From: Prosapia bicincta
Lineage: Eukaryota > Arthropoda > Insecta > Hemiptera > Cercopidae
Length of the DNA: 64,000 nucleotides
Direction: 5' to 3'
Assembly: GCA_036971475.1 (NCBI GenBank)
Contig: JBAIZL010000002.1
Location: 348,459,082-348,523,081, forward strand
Shown here: in pieces, positions 13,349-25,020 of the stretch
Position numbering within the stretch: the first letter of the stretch is position 1
Layout: every line of letters begins with the position of its first letter
Program-made: the position numbers and the translations under genes
Notes under the pieces: model-generated
The model's database searches: none
Told to the model about the DNA's origin: nothing
Seen by the model: only the letters and a program-made list of their open reading frames with translations

Positions 13349-14294
13349 CTGAAACAAGAAATGAAATAAACTTTATTTAACTCTTGTTAATAACTATTTA
13401 ATGTGTTTAACGTTTATGATAAATCTCAGACCAATTCATGCTTTCCCAACTACATTCTACGTTTTAGAGTTTCAATCCGAAAATCCTTTTAAAGAGAGAA
13501 GAGTTTATAAATATAATAAAACAATAATTTAAAAAAATATAGAAAAACCACAAGATGTACAACACAAAAAATTAGACACAATTTACTGTTTTTAAATTCA
13601 TTAAAAAAATACTTCTAAAATATTTTAAATCAAATATTTCATTATTTTTCTTAATATTAATCTTATTATTTATTGCATTTTGAATTAATTGCTATCAAAA
13701 TATGACTTTTGTAGTATTTGCAATTTGACTTGTATATGTTATTATTAATGAATCTTAATAGCCATAAATTATGGTTTAACATTACACTGAAACACTTCAA
13801 ACTGTTGAAAAATATTTTTGGATAAAAAATTGAAATGTGGAGTCTGTTTGTAGTAGCATGAAATGGTCAGAGCTCTCATTAACCTGAAACACATTAAATT
13901 GAAAATTTTTAAAGAAGTGCTTTTGCTCAATCAATTTTAATGTCATGTTATTTAACCAACTTCAATTGCAATGATTGTAGTAATTAACAAAATTCATCAT
14001 TGAAAATATAGGAAAAAACTTAATAGACAAAACATACCTAATAATACAAACCTAAGCATAAACCTATACATCCATTATGACCATGTCATCTGTAATATTT
14101 TCTTTTCGTTGCTTTCCCCCAATTTATGATGTTTTTATTCAGCATATATCCTGTGCGTTACATTTTTTTATATACTTACTCAGCCTGAATTAGTATTTAG
14201 TTACTTAAATGATCTAAGCATTTGAGACTTTGGTAAAAAATCATTTCGAAGTAGATCTATAGAAATGAAAGTAGTTCATTGTTAGTAGAAATCA

Positions 14295-14340
14295 CTGTTT
14301 TATATATATATATTGTACTTGTGGAACTTATATATAAAGG

Positions 14341-14388
<48 letters not shown>

Positions 14389-14581
14389 TATATATATAAT
14401 ATATATAAGTATATATTTTATTTCATTCTCTCATATTTCTTTTTGTGTTTTCTCTTCGATTGACAAAGACCAATGTGTGGTTGAAATATATCATTGTTTA
14501 AGTGCTTTTATGGGTTTCTATTTCAAGACTACAGTGTGGACTCTTACCAAGGTAAGTCTGTCAGTGTCCTAGTCCAAAAAA

Positions 14582-14634
<53 letters not shown>

Positions 14635-14635
14635 C
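14295..14635. repeat. (AT)n microsatellites
   Basis: Two main (TA)n blocks, about 14340-14410 and 14583-14632, lie in the intron between exons 8 and 9 of the MULE-RING gene. Frames through them give poly-(YI) peptides and are not genes. Confidence 0.95.
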
Positions 14636-15376
14636 AAATAATAAATATAGGAACTTGACATAGTCTAGATATAGGAAATATACATATTTAGTAACTTAAT
14701 TAATCAATCTTCACAAAATTGAATAGGAACTTGATTTCTCTGTTACAGAAATTAAAACTAATGTGACAATAACCCCAGGTCACTCGTGAGAGACATATAA
14801 ATTCCAATATCTCCCGAATTAGTAATAGATCTTACAAATACCTCAGGAACTACTGTCCTGACCGATTTAATAATTGAAATTAAAAACTTGATTGAATATA
14901 AGAATATGAAGAACTTCATTGAATAAGATTTAGATTAGAGGTTGGTTGGTTTACAGCAATTTCAAAATGTTACAAAAGAGTTTAGGATCTTTTGAACTAG
15001 AGCACATTTAATTAACCTATTGAAAGACAGACAAGAGAAAGACTTGGGCTTCATTTTGAAGTTTTTAGTATACAAAGTTTAAAGCAAGACTAACTGATAT
15101 TTTTAACATATAACATAGATTAAAACCAGAGCAAGACTAATGGCAAGTGACAAAGAAATTCATTCAATTCCAGATTAGAGTTTTGTTATAACATCCTTTT
15201 ATGAAGCTGACATGGTCATTAAAATGTAGTTATGTGGTGGTATTGGGGGTTTATCAAATATTTTAATTGTAAAATATTGTGCCCCTGTACTCATGATATT
15301 GTATAAATTTCATGAACATATAAATTTATTGAACACTAGAATGTCCTTTCAACTACTGTACCCAAAAAGTCATTAC

Positions 15377-15443
15377 CATTTCCATGCTGATTCCCAATTG
15401 CTTCAGTGCTACTTGCCTCTGCCATTATTGGTGGATGGTTTAT
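15377..15443 (-). CDS. MULE-RING gene exon 8
   Basis: A 67-nt exon between tttttgtttag|ATA and GGAAATG|GTAATG, phase 0 to phase 1. It encodes a low-complexity linker (INHPPIMAEASSTEAIG). Support comes mainly from splice sites and phase. Confidence 0.6.
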
Positions 15444-16005
15444 CTAAACAAAAATCATATATAGTATAACATTTATCACCTAGTACTACATCCAAATAAA
15501 TGTAACAGTAATAAATTGTGGTTAAGAGCGCAGAGCACCTTATACAATATATAATATGTACTTTACTATATGACAGAAGTAAAAGGTCTTGTAAAATAAT
15601 TTCTGTACAAATAAATCCTTAACATCTTCTTCAACAATTTCAAAAAAATTATAATTGTGATAAACTTAACATTATCTAGCTAAATACATTTTAATTTTTA
15701 TATACAAATGTAATTAGACAACAGTAAAATACTTTAAACAAAGAAATACAAGCGTATAGAAAAAAAAGCCACGATTTATGTATAGTATTTATAATAGTCA
15801 AGCAACTATTGACTATTAAAATTTTGTGATGTTTAAAATCCCTGGTTTGTATTATAAAATACTTTTTTGCCAAGTTCTCCTTTCATACTTATATAATTTT
15901 TTAAACTTCGAAGCTAAACTTGCATTCTCTTAGAAATAAGATAATGTTACTCAGATTATTGTCACTGTTGCACCTGAAATTTTTATGTATTTATATTGGA
16001 TTTAC

Positions 16006-16079
16006 CTGTGGTTGAGGGGATGCCTGCTCCTCATATGGTCTGTTCCCTCTATTAGTTCTTCTTCGAGAAGGGGCTTGGC
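16006..16079 (-). CDS. MULE-RING gene exon 7
   Basis: A 74-nt exon between ttactaattttag|GC and CCACAG|GTAAATC that links phase 1 to phase 0. It encodes a basic, Pro/Gln-rich linker (QAPSRRRTNRGNRPYEEQ). Confidence 0.68.
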
Positions 16080-16588
16080 CTAAAATTAGTAATAAAAGTA
16101 CAAGTAAAAAAAATGCTCAACATATTACGATATTTTCTAATACCTGTCTAACAGTTACACAAAAATAATGCGTTAATAATTATTAGACAATGTTATTTAA
16201 TTCAATATTTAAACCATTGAAAGATAAATTTTGCAGCATATTAGTGTAAAATATTTCCCATAGACTCTTGTACACAGGACAAAAAAATAAGAAATTTAAA
16301 GAAATATATAAATTACATCTAAATGCTTAAAAAAAGCAAAACATATACAAATAACATTTTACTGCATTTTATCAATAATGTTAAGAGATTTGATAAATAT
16401 TTTTTTAAAATAAACTACAACTTATGGATAGCATTTACTCAACAATATATGAAAAATATAATTGTAAATAAGTCATTATAAATTTTTTGCTATCATTGTG
16501 ATGTTTATATAAAGTGTAACAAGCATATTAAGGCAAAGTTGCTACGGAAGATGCTAGTAAATTTATAATGCAATTAAATGTAAGTTAC

Positions 16589-17038
16589 CTATTCCACGTC
16601 TTTCGATCCTTCTCTGACGCCTTCTACCCCTTCCTCTAGCAGCCCCTTCTGTTTAGTTGATGTTGTCTGCCACACTTGACACCATTGATGAAATTTGTGG
16701 TCCATCTGGAATATCAGGTGGAGCATTGACATATTCCAGTTCATCGATAGCAACAGCCACAGTAGAAGCTGGTGTTGATACTGGGGCCGCTGAAATATCA
16801 GCATCGTTGGTATAATCTGGAATATCTGTAGTCCCAGTGTTGAGATTTTCCAGAGCATGGCTTACAACTTTCAAACATTCGCTGACGATATAGCGGCCAT
16901 CCTGCAGTTTAGCAGAGGCAAATTTAATATTCTTATCGTTCAGAATATAAGAAGTTTTTCTAACTCTTGCCCCTGCCGTACCATTTTCCAGGGAAAAATA
17001 TTTTTGGAGGAATGAGTTCTCCACCTTCCGCATACCAT
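16589..17038 (-). CDS. MULE-RING gene exon 6, linker with NLS-like tract, TAA
   Basis: Acceptor gttactatgtag|AT and donor GGAATAG|GTAACTT, phase 1 to phase 1. It starts DGMRKVENSFLQKYF and runs through a Ser/Pro/Ala-rich linker. After NIN a TAA stop (16653-16655, one base from CAA) interrupts it. The frame then continues into GAARGRGRRRQRRIERRG, a likely nuclear localisation signal. Confidence 0.75.
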
Positions 17039-17633
17039 CTACATAGTAACACATACTTATTAGTAAGGCTCATTTACATAAATATTTCATATGTAGGATA
17101 AACATAAACCTAAATACATATAATATGTTAAACATGATAGAATGGTAGTGAGGTGAGCACAAAAAATAAATAAATAAATACTACATAAAGGAGGAAATAT
17201 AATATATTTATTTCAAAAATTTAAATTGGGAAAATAATATATTCTTCATTGAAAATTGGAATGCATGAGAATGTAATACAAAATTGTAAATAAACACCAT
17301 GGTAGAAAAAAAACACAAAAATGAAATTATCTGTTGCTTTATTAACGGTGGCCTAATCATTCCTCAAAGATGTATAAAAATATTAGCAAAAACCCAATAC
17401 CACTAGAGTAATGAAACAGGTAAGGCTATTTTTATAAATTATTGCATTGAAATTTTGTAATCGGACCCTCTGATGGTGAGATGATTATCATAATGCACAT
17501 GACAGTTCCATCTTCGGTTACATGTAATATCAGTAATGTTTAGAATTGTTTGTGGTATTGAGGTATGTTGGCAATATTTCTAACATAACATACTGCACCA
17601 CTTTCCTCTCGATATTGGATACTGGGAACTTAC

Positions 17634-17759
17634 CAGTGAAAGTCCAAACATCAGGATGGGCTTGGCGCAACTTTCGGAAAAGAGCTCGGTGAAATGACTA
17701 CTGGTCATTGTTTGTCCGTCTTTGTTGTCCAAAGACGGACAAAGCCTGTACACCGACGC
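17634..17759 (-). CDS. MULE-RING gene exon 5, broken by TAG
   Basis: Acceptor tttttatctgcag|GC and donor TTCACTG|GTAAGTT. In the phase-1 frame it reads SVFGQQRRTNNDQ, then TAG (17698-17700), then SFHRALFRKLRQAHPDVWTF. The family motif is RTNN-x-x-E-x-x-H, so the stop occupies the Glu position (GAG to TAG is one change). A shadow frame across this exon is longer but has no family similarity. Confidence 0.8.
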
Positions 17760-18604
17760 CTGCAGATAAAAAAAAATTTGTAATATCTTTCGTACACCCA
17801 ACAAAAATTCACATAGTAAATCAAAATAACTTTTACAAATGCCACAAATTAACAGAACAAATTATTAACACTGGAGTGCTCGCGTGGTCTACTATTGTAG
17901 TTCACAGGTGTTGGGTTTTTAAGTTTCAGTCAGTTGACAACATTGCACAAACTTGAGGGTTTCTATACCTTTTCCCCCCATCACTAGATCACAGTCAGTG
18001 GAGTGGTAATAGTCTACATGAGCTTATTGATTATTAACGAATTTTAATATTAGCGTGGCGTGGCCTACTATTGTTGACCGCGCAAGTACTCCCGAGACAA
18101 CTAATGTTCTTAAGTTTTTGGTTGTTTAAATAAATTTCAGTATAATTGTAATGTTTTTTCTCATCTATTTTCAATTTTCTGACTAATTTTTATAATATAA
18201 AATTAAAGATTTATATATCATAACACATACTTTTAAATTTATTTCACAACATACATATAACTACCAAAATGTGTTCATTTTTTATAGTAAAAATGTTATT
18301 AATAATCCCTTATAAAATAAAATGTTATTTTGTGTATAAAAAAGTTTTTTACTTCCTTAAGAACCATTCACCATAACAAAGTTATTACCTAGTCAACATC
18401 TATAGAAAAAAAAACTCAAAATGGACTACAATAGTAGTCATGCGAGTACTCGTGTTCTAAAAATTTCACACAAGCACTCCAGTATTAAAAACACACTTAA
18501 AAATGTGATGGTGAATGAGAATAAACACTATTAAAAAATTGTAATTATTAAAATAAGTAAGAAAGCATTTATTAAAATCTCTTACATTAACAAAAAAGTT
18601 ATAC

Positions 18605-18818
18605 CCTCTATCCAAGTGCTGAGAACGTAATCGAAGAAACGCCTCAAGTCACCATTTTCAATGTCCTCTGCTTGCTGGACAATGACGTCATATCCTTCCC
18701 TCATTCTGTTGCTGGGTAACAGGGGAAGGCTAGAACACATTCTAACAATCTTTGCAGCAGAGGCATTTGTAAGAATGAGGTTGGCCAAACCAAGGTGCCG
18801 AGCCCTTTTATACATTGC
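18605..18818 (-). CDS. MULE-RING gene exon 4
   Basis: Acceptor ttttatattgcag|GCA, phase 0. The preferred donor is GAGG|GTATAAC, phase 1. It reads AMYKRARHLGLANLI through RRFFDYVLSTWIEG, the helical insertion region and the Trp-containing segment normally seen after the C-H motif. A second GTAAGA lies 27 bases downstream but would give the wrong phase. Confidence 0.8.
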
Positions 18819-18959
18819 CTGCAATATAAAAAGATTGTAAACAATAATTATATTCTCGGTCATATTTGCAGTCATCGTTTCACCGTAGATAAAACTGTAA
18901 AACTATAATATTAAATAATATATTTAATTATTATGTTGTTTAATTATAATATTTTTAAT

Positions 18960-19560
18960 AAACATAATAATTTTATTTAATAGAATAATAATAATTAAAT
19001 ATGGACTTCATCTTTGTCTATAGGACTCGAAATAAAAAATTCACCAAATTATATAAAAATACAAATCTAAAATTTGCATACAGAACTAATAACAAAATAA
19101 TAAACATATTAAAAAACAACAATAAAACAAATAATATGCATGGATAAGGTGGTGTTTATAAATTAAAATGCGAAAACTGGAATGAAACTTATATAGGTCA
19201 AACCAACACAAAATTAAAAGGAAGATATAAAAAAGCATTTGAATGCTTATATAACTGCATAAATATATAAATAAAATTTTGCAAATCATTGTATTAATAA
19301 TAGGCACCAATTTCCAAATATTGAAAATATGAAACTAATAAAAGAAATTAATAAAGGATTAAGAATGAATATATAAGAACCATTCATAATAGTAATAAAG
19401 TAATAACAGAACAATTACAAATAGATCATAAATTTATTGTATTACTACATTATTGTACAATTCATTTCTGATGATGTTGATACTGTTTACCACTACGAAA
19501 AGCTTTGAATATATATTAATAAATATTCTTGTATTTTAACAACCTATTTTGTTTTATATA
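18960..19560 (+). pseudogene. Penelope-like element 3' fragment with GIY-YIG relic
   Basis: Plus-strand translation in several frames gives FAYRTNNKI, then GGVYKLKCENWNETYIGQTN and LKGRYKKAFE, the start of a GIY-YIG endonuclease as found at the C terminus of Penelope-like elements. Stops and frameshifts are frequent. It ends with the recurrent CTGATGAT-hairpin-GAAA motif (19468-19500) and an aagctttgaa tail seen at other Penelope ends here. It lies in intron 3 of the MULE-RING gene, so it inserted later than that gene. Confidence 0.8.
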
Positions 19561-19654
19561 TATATATATAATTAATAAATTTAAAATATTTCAAAAACAA
19601 GAATACTTTTAATAAATATATTTATTCAAAGCTTTTCCCCGATTAAAAAAAAAA

Positions 19655-19665
19655 AATATATATAT

Positions 19666-19722
<57 letters not shown>
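19655..19722. repeat. (CA)n/(TA)n microsatellite
   Basis: A short acacac run is followed by about 20 TA repeats, within an intron of the MULE-RING gene beside the Penelope fragment. Confidence 0.95.
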
Positions 19723-19723
<1 letters not shown>

Positions 19724-19759
19724 TTATTTAATCGAATTTGTAACTTATATAGTACTTAC

Positions 19760-19957
19760 ATTTGCCACATGAAACCAACATCCAACCAGCCGTGCTTCAG
19801 GGAATGCAGCCTGAGCAGCTCCTTGCAAAGCTTTTTCAAAATCAGTTATTATATTTAACGGCCCAAGTCCAGGGACAATATTTTTAATGTAATTAAAAAT
19901 ATTGTCATAGGCCCTTCTGGTTTTCCGCTCCATTAGAACATATATAACTGGAAAAGC
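19760..19957 (-). CDS. MULE-RING gene exon 3: second Asp and C-H motif
   Basis: Acceptor cataacttttag|GCT and donor GCAAAT|GTAAGTAC, both phase 0. It encodes IPVIY-like AFPVIYVLMERKT, then NIITDFEKALQGAAQAAFP and GCWFHVAN. These are the second acidic residue and the conserved C-x-x-H of MULE transposases. Confidence 0.87.
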
Positions 19958-20149
19958 CTAAAAGTTATGACAATTATTTCAGTATAATACAATTGAAACC
20001 AAAATTATTAAAATGTATATTTCACCCACTAACTCCCAGCGTTTTATAAACAGGACGCTTACAAATAATTTTTTTTCTCCCAATAGAGAAAATACCACAT
20101 TCAATAGTGCAATAGTTAATTCTTCATTTAGGCTGGGACATTTAGCCAT

Positions 20150-20290
20150 TATTTGATGTTGTCAGACGCTGAGTTTGTATTACACAATCTGCTTCGTGAT
20201 AAATAATAATTCTTGAATTTTGTAGTCCATTACGTTTGGTGAATCTTTAATCACTGAAACAATAGTTTATGACCATCTAGTTTCGTAAAT
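20150..20290. repeat. Dispersed repeat, three copies in window
   Basis: The segment with cttgaattttgtagtccatta, then gaatc, aatcact and aacaatagtttatgac recurs at about 22,360-22,480 and 33,910-33,990 in the same orientation, diverged. The nature is unknown; possibly a short non-autonomous element. This copy is in intron 2 of the MULE-RING gene. Confidence 0.5.
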
Positions 20291-20642
20291 TTAAGATGTT
20301 AAGACACTGATGATAGTGATCGAAATGTTACGTCTCAGCAAGTTTTAACCAATTTACAAAATTTAAAGTTCGGATAGTAATAAGCTATTGTTCAAGTGAT
20401 AAATAATAATGTTTATTAAATAATGTTGTTAAATATCTTTTTGTAATAACTAGTGCAATGTTACTTCTTTCTAACATCATCTTAGTTTTAGAACACATTA
20501 ACCTTTGTAAGAGCGAAGAGAAATTGTTGTAAAACTATACATATGGCTTCCATTATACAAAAAAAGGTATTAATCCAAAAATTATGATTGTTAATGGGTT
20601 ATCACATAAATATCATATAAAAATCAATTTTATAACACTTAC

Positions 20643-20988
20643 ATGATCGAAATGAATTGCCATTATAGTGAATAGCTGGTAGCAGCGTGGAGCGTTCGGC
20701 ACAACTTTGAATGTTGCGTCCATGTGTAGTTCATTGGCACCAGGGAGCATCTGTAGAAAATGATCCGATGCGAATACGACTGCTGCTCCAGCGTTTGCAT
20801 CCTCGATCGTCCCTCTATAGAAGTCCTTGTTGCCAATGGACTTACAAAACCGCACATTCCCATCTACTGTAGACCCATATTCCACAAGAGTATGCGGAAC
20901 TACCACATTCTGTGAGACACGACGTGCCCTAATCATCTCTGAACTCAGCGAGTTACGCCCAATCCTGCCGGATACTTCAATTGGAACC
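20643..20988 (-). CDS. MULE-RING gene exon 2: first catalytic Asp
   Basis: Acceptor gtacattttag|G restores the phase-2 codon, and the donor is CAT|GTAAGTG, phase 0. It contains NELHMDATFKVVPNAPR, the first-Asp block of MULE transposases, followed by a hydrophobic strand (YQLFTIMAIHFDH). Confidence 0.85.
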
Positions 20989-21335
20989 CTAAAATGTACA
21001 CAATAACATTAACTAAATATTTCACTAAAATACAAATTTTTTTCAACATTTGTCTCTTTCAAGGTATTAGAGGGTTTGTTACATATAGCATACACTGTAA
21101 CAAGTGGTAGAAATATTTAAAGTAAAGAAAGTAGTACTTTTAGGAAGATAAGACATTTAATAATATTTGAAAATATATTTATTTTATTTTCTTAATTTTT
21201 TGAAATGCATTGTTCAATATTATATAAGACTATCCAATGTAACCGCAATATTTTTTGTAATTATATATAAAGTATAATCTATTATAACAAACACCATTTT
21301 TAATTGTAAAAAATTAAAACTGTGGTTTTACATAC

Positions 21336-21658
21336 CTGGCACAATCTTCGTCGAAAATCACGCTGAAAGGTGTCGCTTCAGCTTTACATCTTTCGAGAAT
21401 CCGTTGTCTCAGGGTTTCAACTGAAATATAAGTCAGGTCAGGTGCATGATTATGATCGCCGTGTCTCACAAAATTAACCACCCTCCTTTCAGATACCTGT
21501 AGTGGAATGGTAGCTCTGGCGTAGCAAGTCTTATAAAATCTGCATTTAAGGTAGATTCTTGTACCGTCGCTGTTATCTGCATAATATTGGTACCCGTCGT
21601 CAATGTGGTAAATATCGGCATTGTATTTGACCAACCTAATAACATTTATTATATCCAT
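21336..21658 (-). CDS. MULE-RING gene exon 1: FLYWCH-like finger
   Basis: Starts at ATG (MDIINVIRLVKY) and ends at donor GCCAG|GTATGT, phase 2. It carries Cys residues in LKCRFYKTC and the HNH pair expected for a FLYWCH/WRKY-GCM1-like DNA-binding finger, usually found N-terminal to MULE transposase domains. Confidence 0.8.
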
Positions 21659-22178
21659 TATGCAAGACAAAAGTGTAATGGTTGCAGCACGCTAGATCAC
21701 TTCCACAAAACGAATGTGTTGCACAACAAAGAAGGATGTGACTTTTCTTGCACTACAGTGCTGACAACTTCAATTTTTATTAAAAATTAACATACTGCTG
21801 TCGAAATCTCATATATGCATTCAAATACAGTAATGTATCATTATATTGTAGTATGAGCTGTATCATTTCCTTTTTTCGGTTTTGTTTTACTCACATGTCG
21901 ATAATAACACTTACTTTTTTATTAGTCCGACTTTATGAATTGAGTTAATTGCGACTACAGGCGCTTCTTTGGCAACACAAGTTTAAAGGGACAAATCACT
22001 TGGACGGGATATTAGTACAGAAGGGCATTTTGTTCTAATAAATCGCATTAACTTATAACAAACACATTTATAAACAAAGCCTTACTACAATAGAAATATT
22101 GAAAAGAACCCCAATACCACAAAAATAATCAAAAATAACCAATAAAACAAGTTACTTAAAATTAAACTCTTATGTACA

Positions 22179-22205
22179 TTTCGATGACCATGTCATCATC
22201 ATCAG
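22179..22205 (-). other. CTGATGAT-hairpin-GAAA motif
   Basis: On the minus strand, CTGATGAT is followed by a 6-bp stem (GATGAC/GTCATC) with an ATG loop and then GAAATGTAC. It is the best-paired example of a motif found at many repeat ends in this window. Confidence 0.6.
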
Positions 22206-23760
22206 AGAGTCTTGTTACAAAACACAATCTAGCACACAAGAAGTTACAAACTAGAATGATAAAAGCCTTACTGCTTACTGCTCCTCTCAAGTTCGGCCTA
22301 GAAATAATATTTGTTGGGGTGATAGAACCCAACCATAGATTCAGTACTATAACAAGTAACAGTACCACAATGTTTATATTACCTCTTGCATTTTGTAGTC
22401 TATTACGTTCAGTTAAACTCAAATAATCACTTTAACTTTCATAAATCCTAAGGTTGGATAGTCATAAACTAATGTTTAAGTGATTAATCTATATTACATT
22501 AATAAATTAGTTACAGGCTATTAACTCAGACGATAACAGTCCGTATTATTATTTTATTAGCAATGTCACCTAGCCCTGACGGTTATTTACAAACCCCCAG
22601 TAACGGGTGTCTAAACTACAACCGTTTTAGAGCTACATTGTAGAAAAACAAATTCTAGACTACAAGATTTATTCAACAAATTTAAATGAAATTTTATCGC
22701 ATATAGTTTTATTGTAATAAATGAATCTGCAATTAAATGTTATTATAATTTTTTTACCAGTTACACATGTATAACTACATACTTATTTAAAAATATGTAT
22801 ATGCTTAGTTTCATATAGTTTGGATTTTATAAAGATGATAACTGGCTAAACTTTTTAATTACATTCAAATATAATGCAGCATATTTTGAGCAAATCTCTT
22901 TTATGTGTAGTCAAAGTATTGAAATTAACTTAATTAATTTATAAACACAAACTTTCATCTTAGCCTCCGGCTACAGTTTAAATAAAGGTTTTTATTATAT
23001 AATTTATCTCGGCGTTTATATGTAAGTACCAAAAATTGTTATCATTCATACGATTGAAATACATATTTCTAAAATGGATATAATTCTATACACATACACA
23101 AACAATATAGGCCTACTAATAATTGTTGTATTGGTGGAAACGTGGTTTGCAAGCTAAGTCGCCTCACTGTTATTTGTACATTGACCGCGAACTGTTTATG
23201 TTTGGAGAGATAAGAGTGGAATGCTCACAGCATCTGCGTTTACAGAAACCCTAGTTAAGTTAAGACTCTTACCAGACTATATCTAGGAATTCATTTGATT
23301 AACACATAGTAAACTTTAAAGTATATTTCAGTGTGCATTTAGGTTTAGTAACATTTACATATCATGAAATAATTTTTACAATAAATTTCAAGACCTCTCA
23401 ATTATAACTAACCTTGGGAAATAAAGCGATTCAAATTTTTGTGGGTATAATATGCCTATGATTAAATAGGTTTTCGGAGTAGGAAAATATTACTTTCTTT
23501 TTTCGTAACTTGAAATTATACAGTAGGAATTTTTTTGGTAAGTCGATTCTTTTTTATTTTTTTTATTTTCATTTATTATTTTTTGTAGTTATGAATTTTA
23601 ATCTTTATCTCAATTAGAATCGAAATCCGTTTCATGCCGTTGAATATGTTAACAAATTTTCCACTATTTATCTATGCGAATTTTGTATATTTATATCCCT
23701 CCTATAAACAAGTTAGATGATCGCTGTTCATTTAATTTAAATGTAGAATATGATGAATTC

Positions 23761-23787
23761 CACACACACACACACACACACACACAT
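23761..23787. repeat. (CA)n microsatellite
   Basis: About 13 uninterrupted CA dinucleotides. Confidence 0.95.
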
Positions 23788-24649
23788 TTTTAAACCACAC
23801 AGCCTGTAAACCACATTTAATTGAAATCGCCATCATTAGGTAAGATTTAATTTTCCTCCCTAGAGATTGATATTCAGTTGATCTTACTCAGCTTCCTCAC
23901 TCAACTTGTTGTCATCGGTAAAAGAATTCAATTGCCGTAATAAATTCCTTTGCCAAGCTCACCATGTAACAACTAACATATCAATATAAAAGAATATTTT
24001 AATACTGATTTTAAAAAAATTAGTGAATGTTATTGCATAATATTAACCATAGTGTACAACCGTAAACAAAGGATGACAATAAATGAATTATTTCTCGATT
24101 GCTAGCGAAGAAAGGTTAATGTAAATAACGGAACTGTAATTTAATACTTTTAATTTATTTTAATTACGATCTTTATGATAGCAAATAAAAAGTAATAACC
24201 CTCATTTTGATTTTCAAGAATAAAGAGTAAATTCTCGCAAATGATGTATTTAAGTACAAGGGCATTTAAGTAAATACTTCAGCGGAATTTGTCTTTTCAA
24301 ATAAATTTACCTAAAAATTTACTATGTAGAGGGGAAATGCTTCAACCTATTATTCGGAAAAATTACAGTCGGTCTAAAACACTGTTATTAGATAATTAGT
24401 TGGCACGGCTTGAACGAATTCATAAAATTAGTCGTTAAAATAAAACTATTTCCAAATGTATGGGAATTAACATGAATAATTCATGGCCGAGATAAATGTA
24501 GCCGCTAAGCATTGCATGCCCTAATATGAATTTTAATATTGTGCAGATAATGCAATACCTTGTACTTTAATTCAGTTCCTTTTAAAAAGTTTATATCTGA
24601 CCATTTTTATGAATCATTGTTAAATAATTTCAAAACCTTTACGTAAATT

Positions 24650-25020
24650 CAGCCTAAACCTTTATTGGTGTGTTATACAGTATATGCATTTATATTAGTC
24701 ATATATGGCTACCAAATTATATTCAAGGTCATATAAAACAAATGTTCATAAGTAATAGTAGCTATAAAGTAATTAATTACACTAACGCCTTTTCTTAGCT
24801 TATTATTTTACCATATTATTTTTGGTAGAATATGAAAAACCCATTTTCCGTAACTAAAAAGCTCGCATAGTCAACTGCGATTGAGCGAATCTTCCTATTA
24901 ACAAACATATTACACAAACAACAAATTACATTTGCTCATCAACTTCGATGGAAAATGGGACGTCATTATTTGAGTAATTATTTTTTGAAATTCCCTTGAC
25001 GAATATTCCCAAAGTCCTAC
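24650..25020 (+). repeat. Dispersed repeat copy 1
   Basis: Shares ordered blocks with 54,970-55,530 in the same orientation: tttattggt...ttatacagta, agtaatag-agctataaa, ccattttccgta, and attaacaaacatat. It is diverged and non-coding in both places. It may be a non-autonomous element. Confidence 0.6.

Larger units (their letters stand above)
12960..21658 (-). pseudogene. FLYWCH-MULE transposase-RING gene, 9 exons, 2 stops
   Basis: Nine exons join into 729 codons with matching phases at all eight GT-AG introns. Residues about 15-75 form a FLYWCH-like C2H2 finger (YLKCRFYKTCYARA, then DHNH). A MULE (Mutator-family DDE) transposase core follows: Asp near 198 in ELHMDATFKVVP, Asp near 262 in IITDFEKAL, and the C-H motif GCWFH at 282-286. 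The RTNN motif is at residues 375-378. Exon 6 ends in an Arg-rich stretch (GRGRRRQRRIERR), and the last exon is a RING finger. In-frame TAG (17698-17700) and TAA (16653-16655) interrupt it; each is one base from a sense codon. The role would be cut-and-paste transposition of the enclosing element. The RING could add E3 ubiquitin ligase activity (inference). The ATG at 21658 is the first in frame; an upstream exon cannot be excluded. Confidence 0.82.

Noticed and set aside
17580..17804. Minus-strand frame of 74 codons across exon 5
   Set aside because: It crosses both splice sites and lacks family similarity. The neighbouring frame carries RTNN and FHR motifs despite its stop.
19086..19310. 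Minus-strand hydrophobic frame of 74 codons
   Set aside because: Antisense of the Penelope GIY-YIG fragment.
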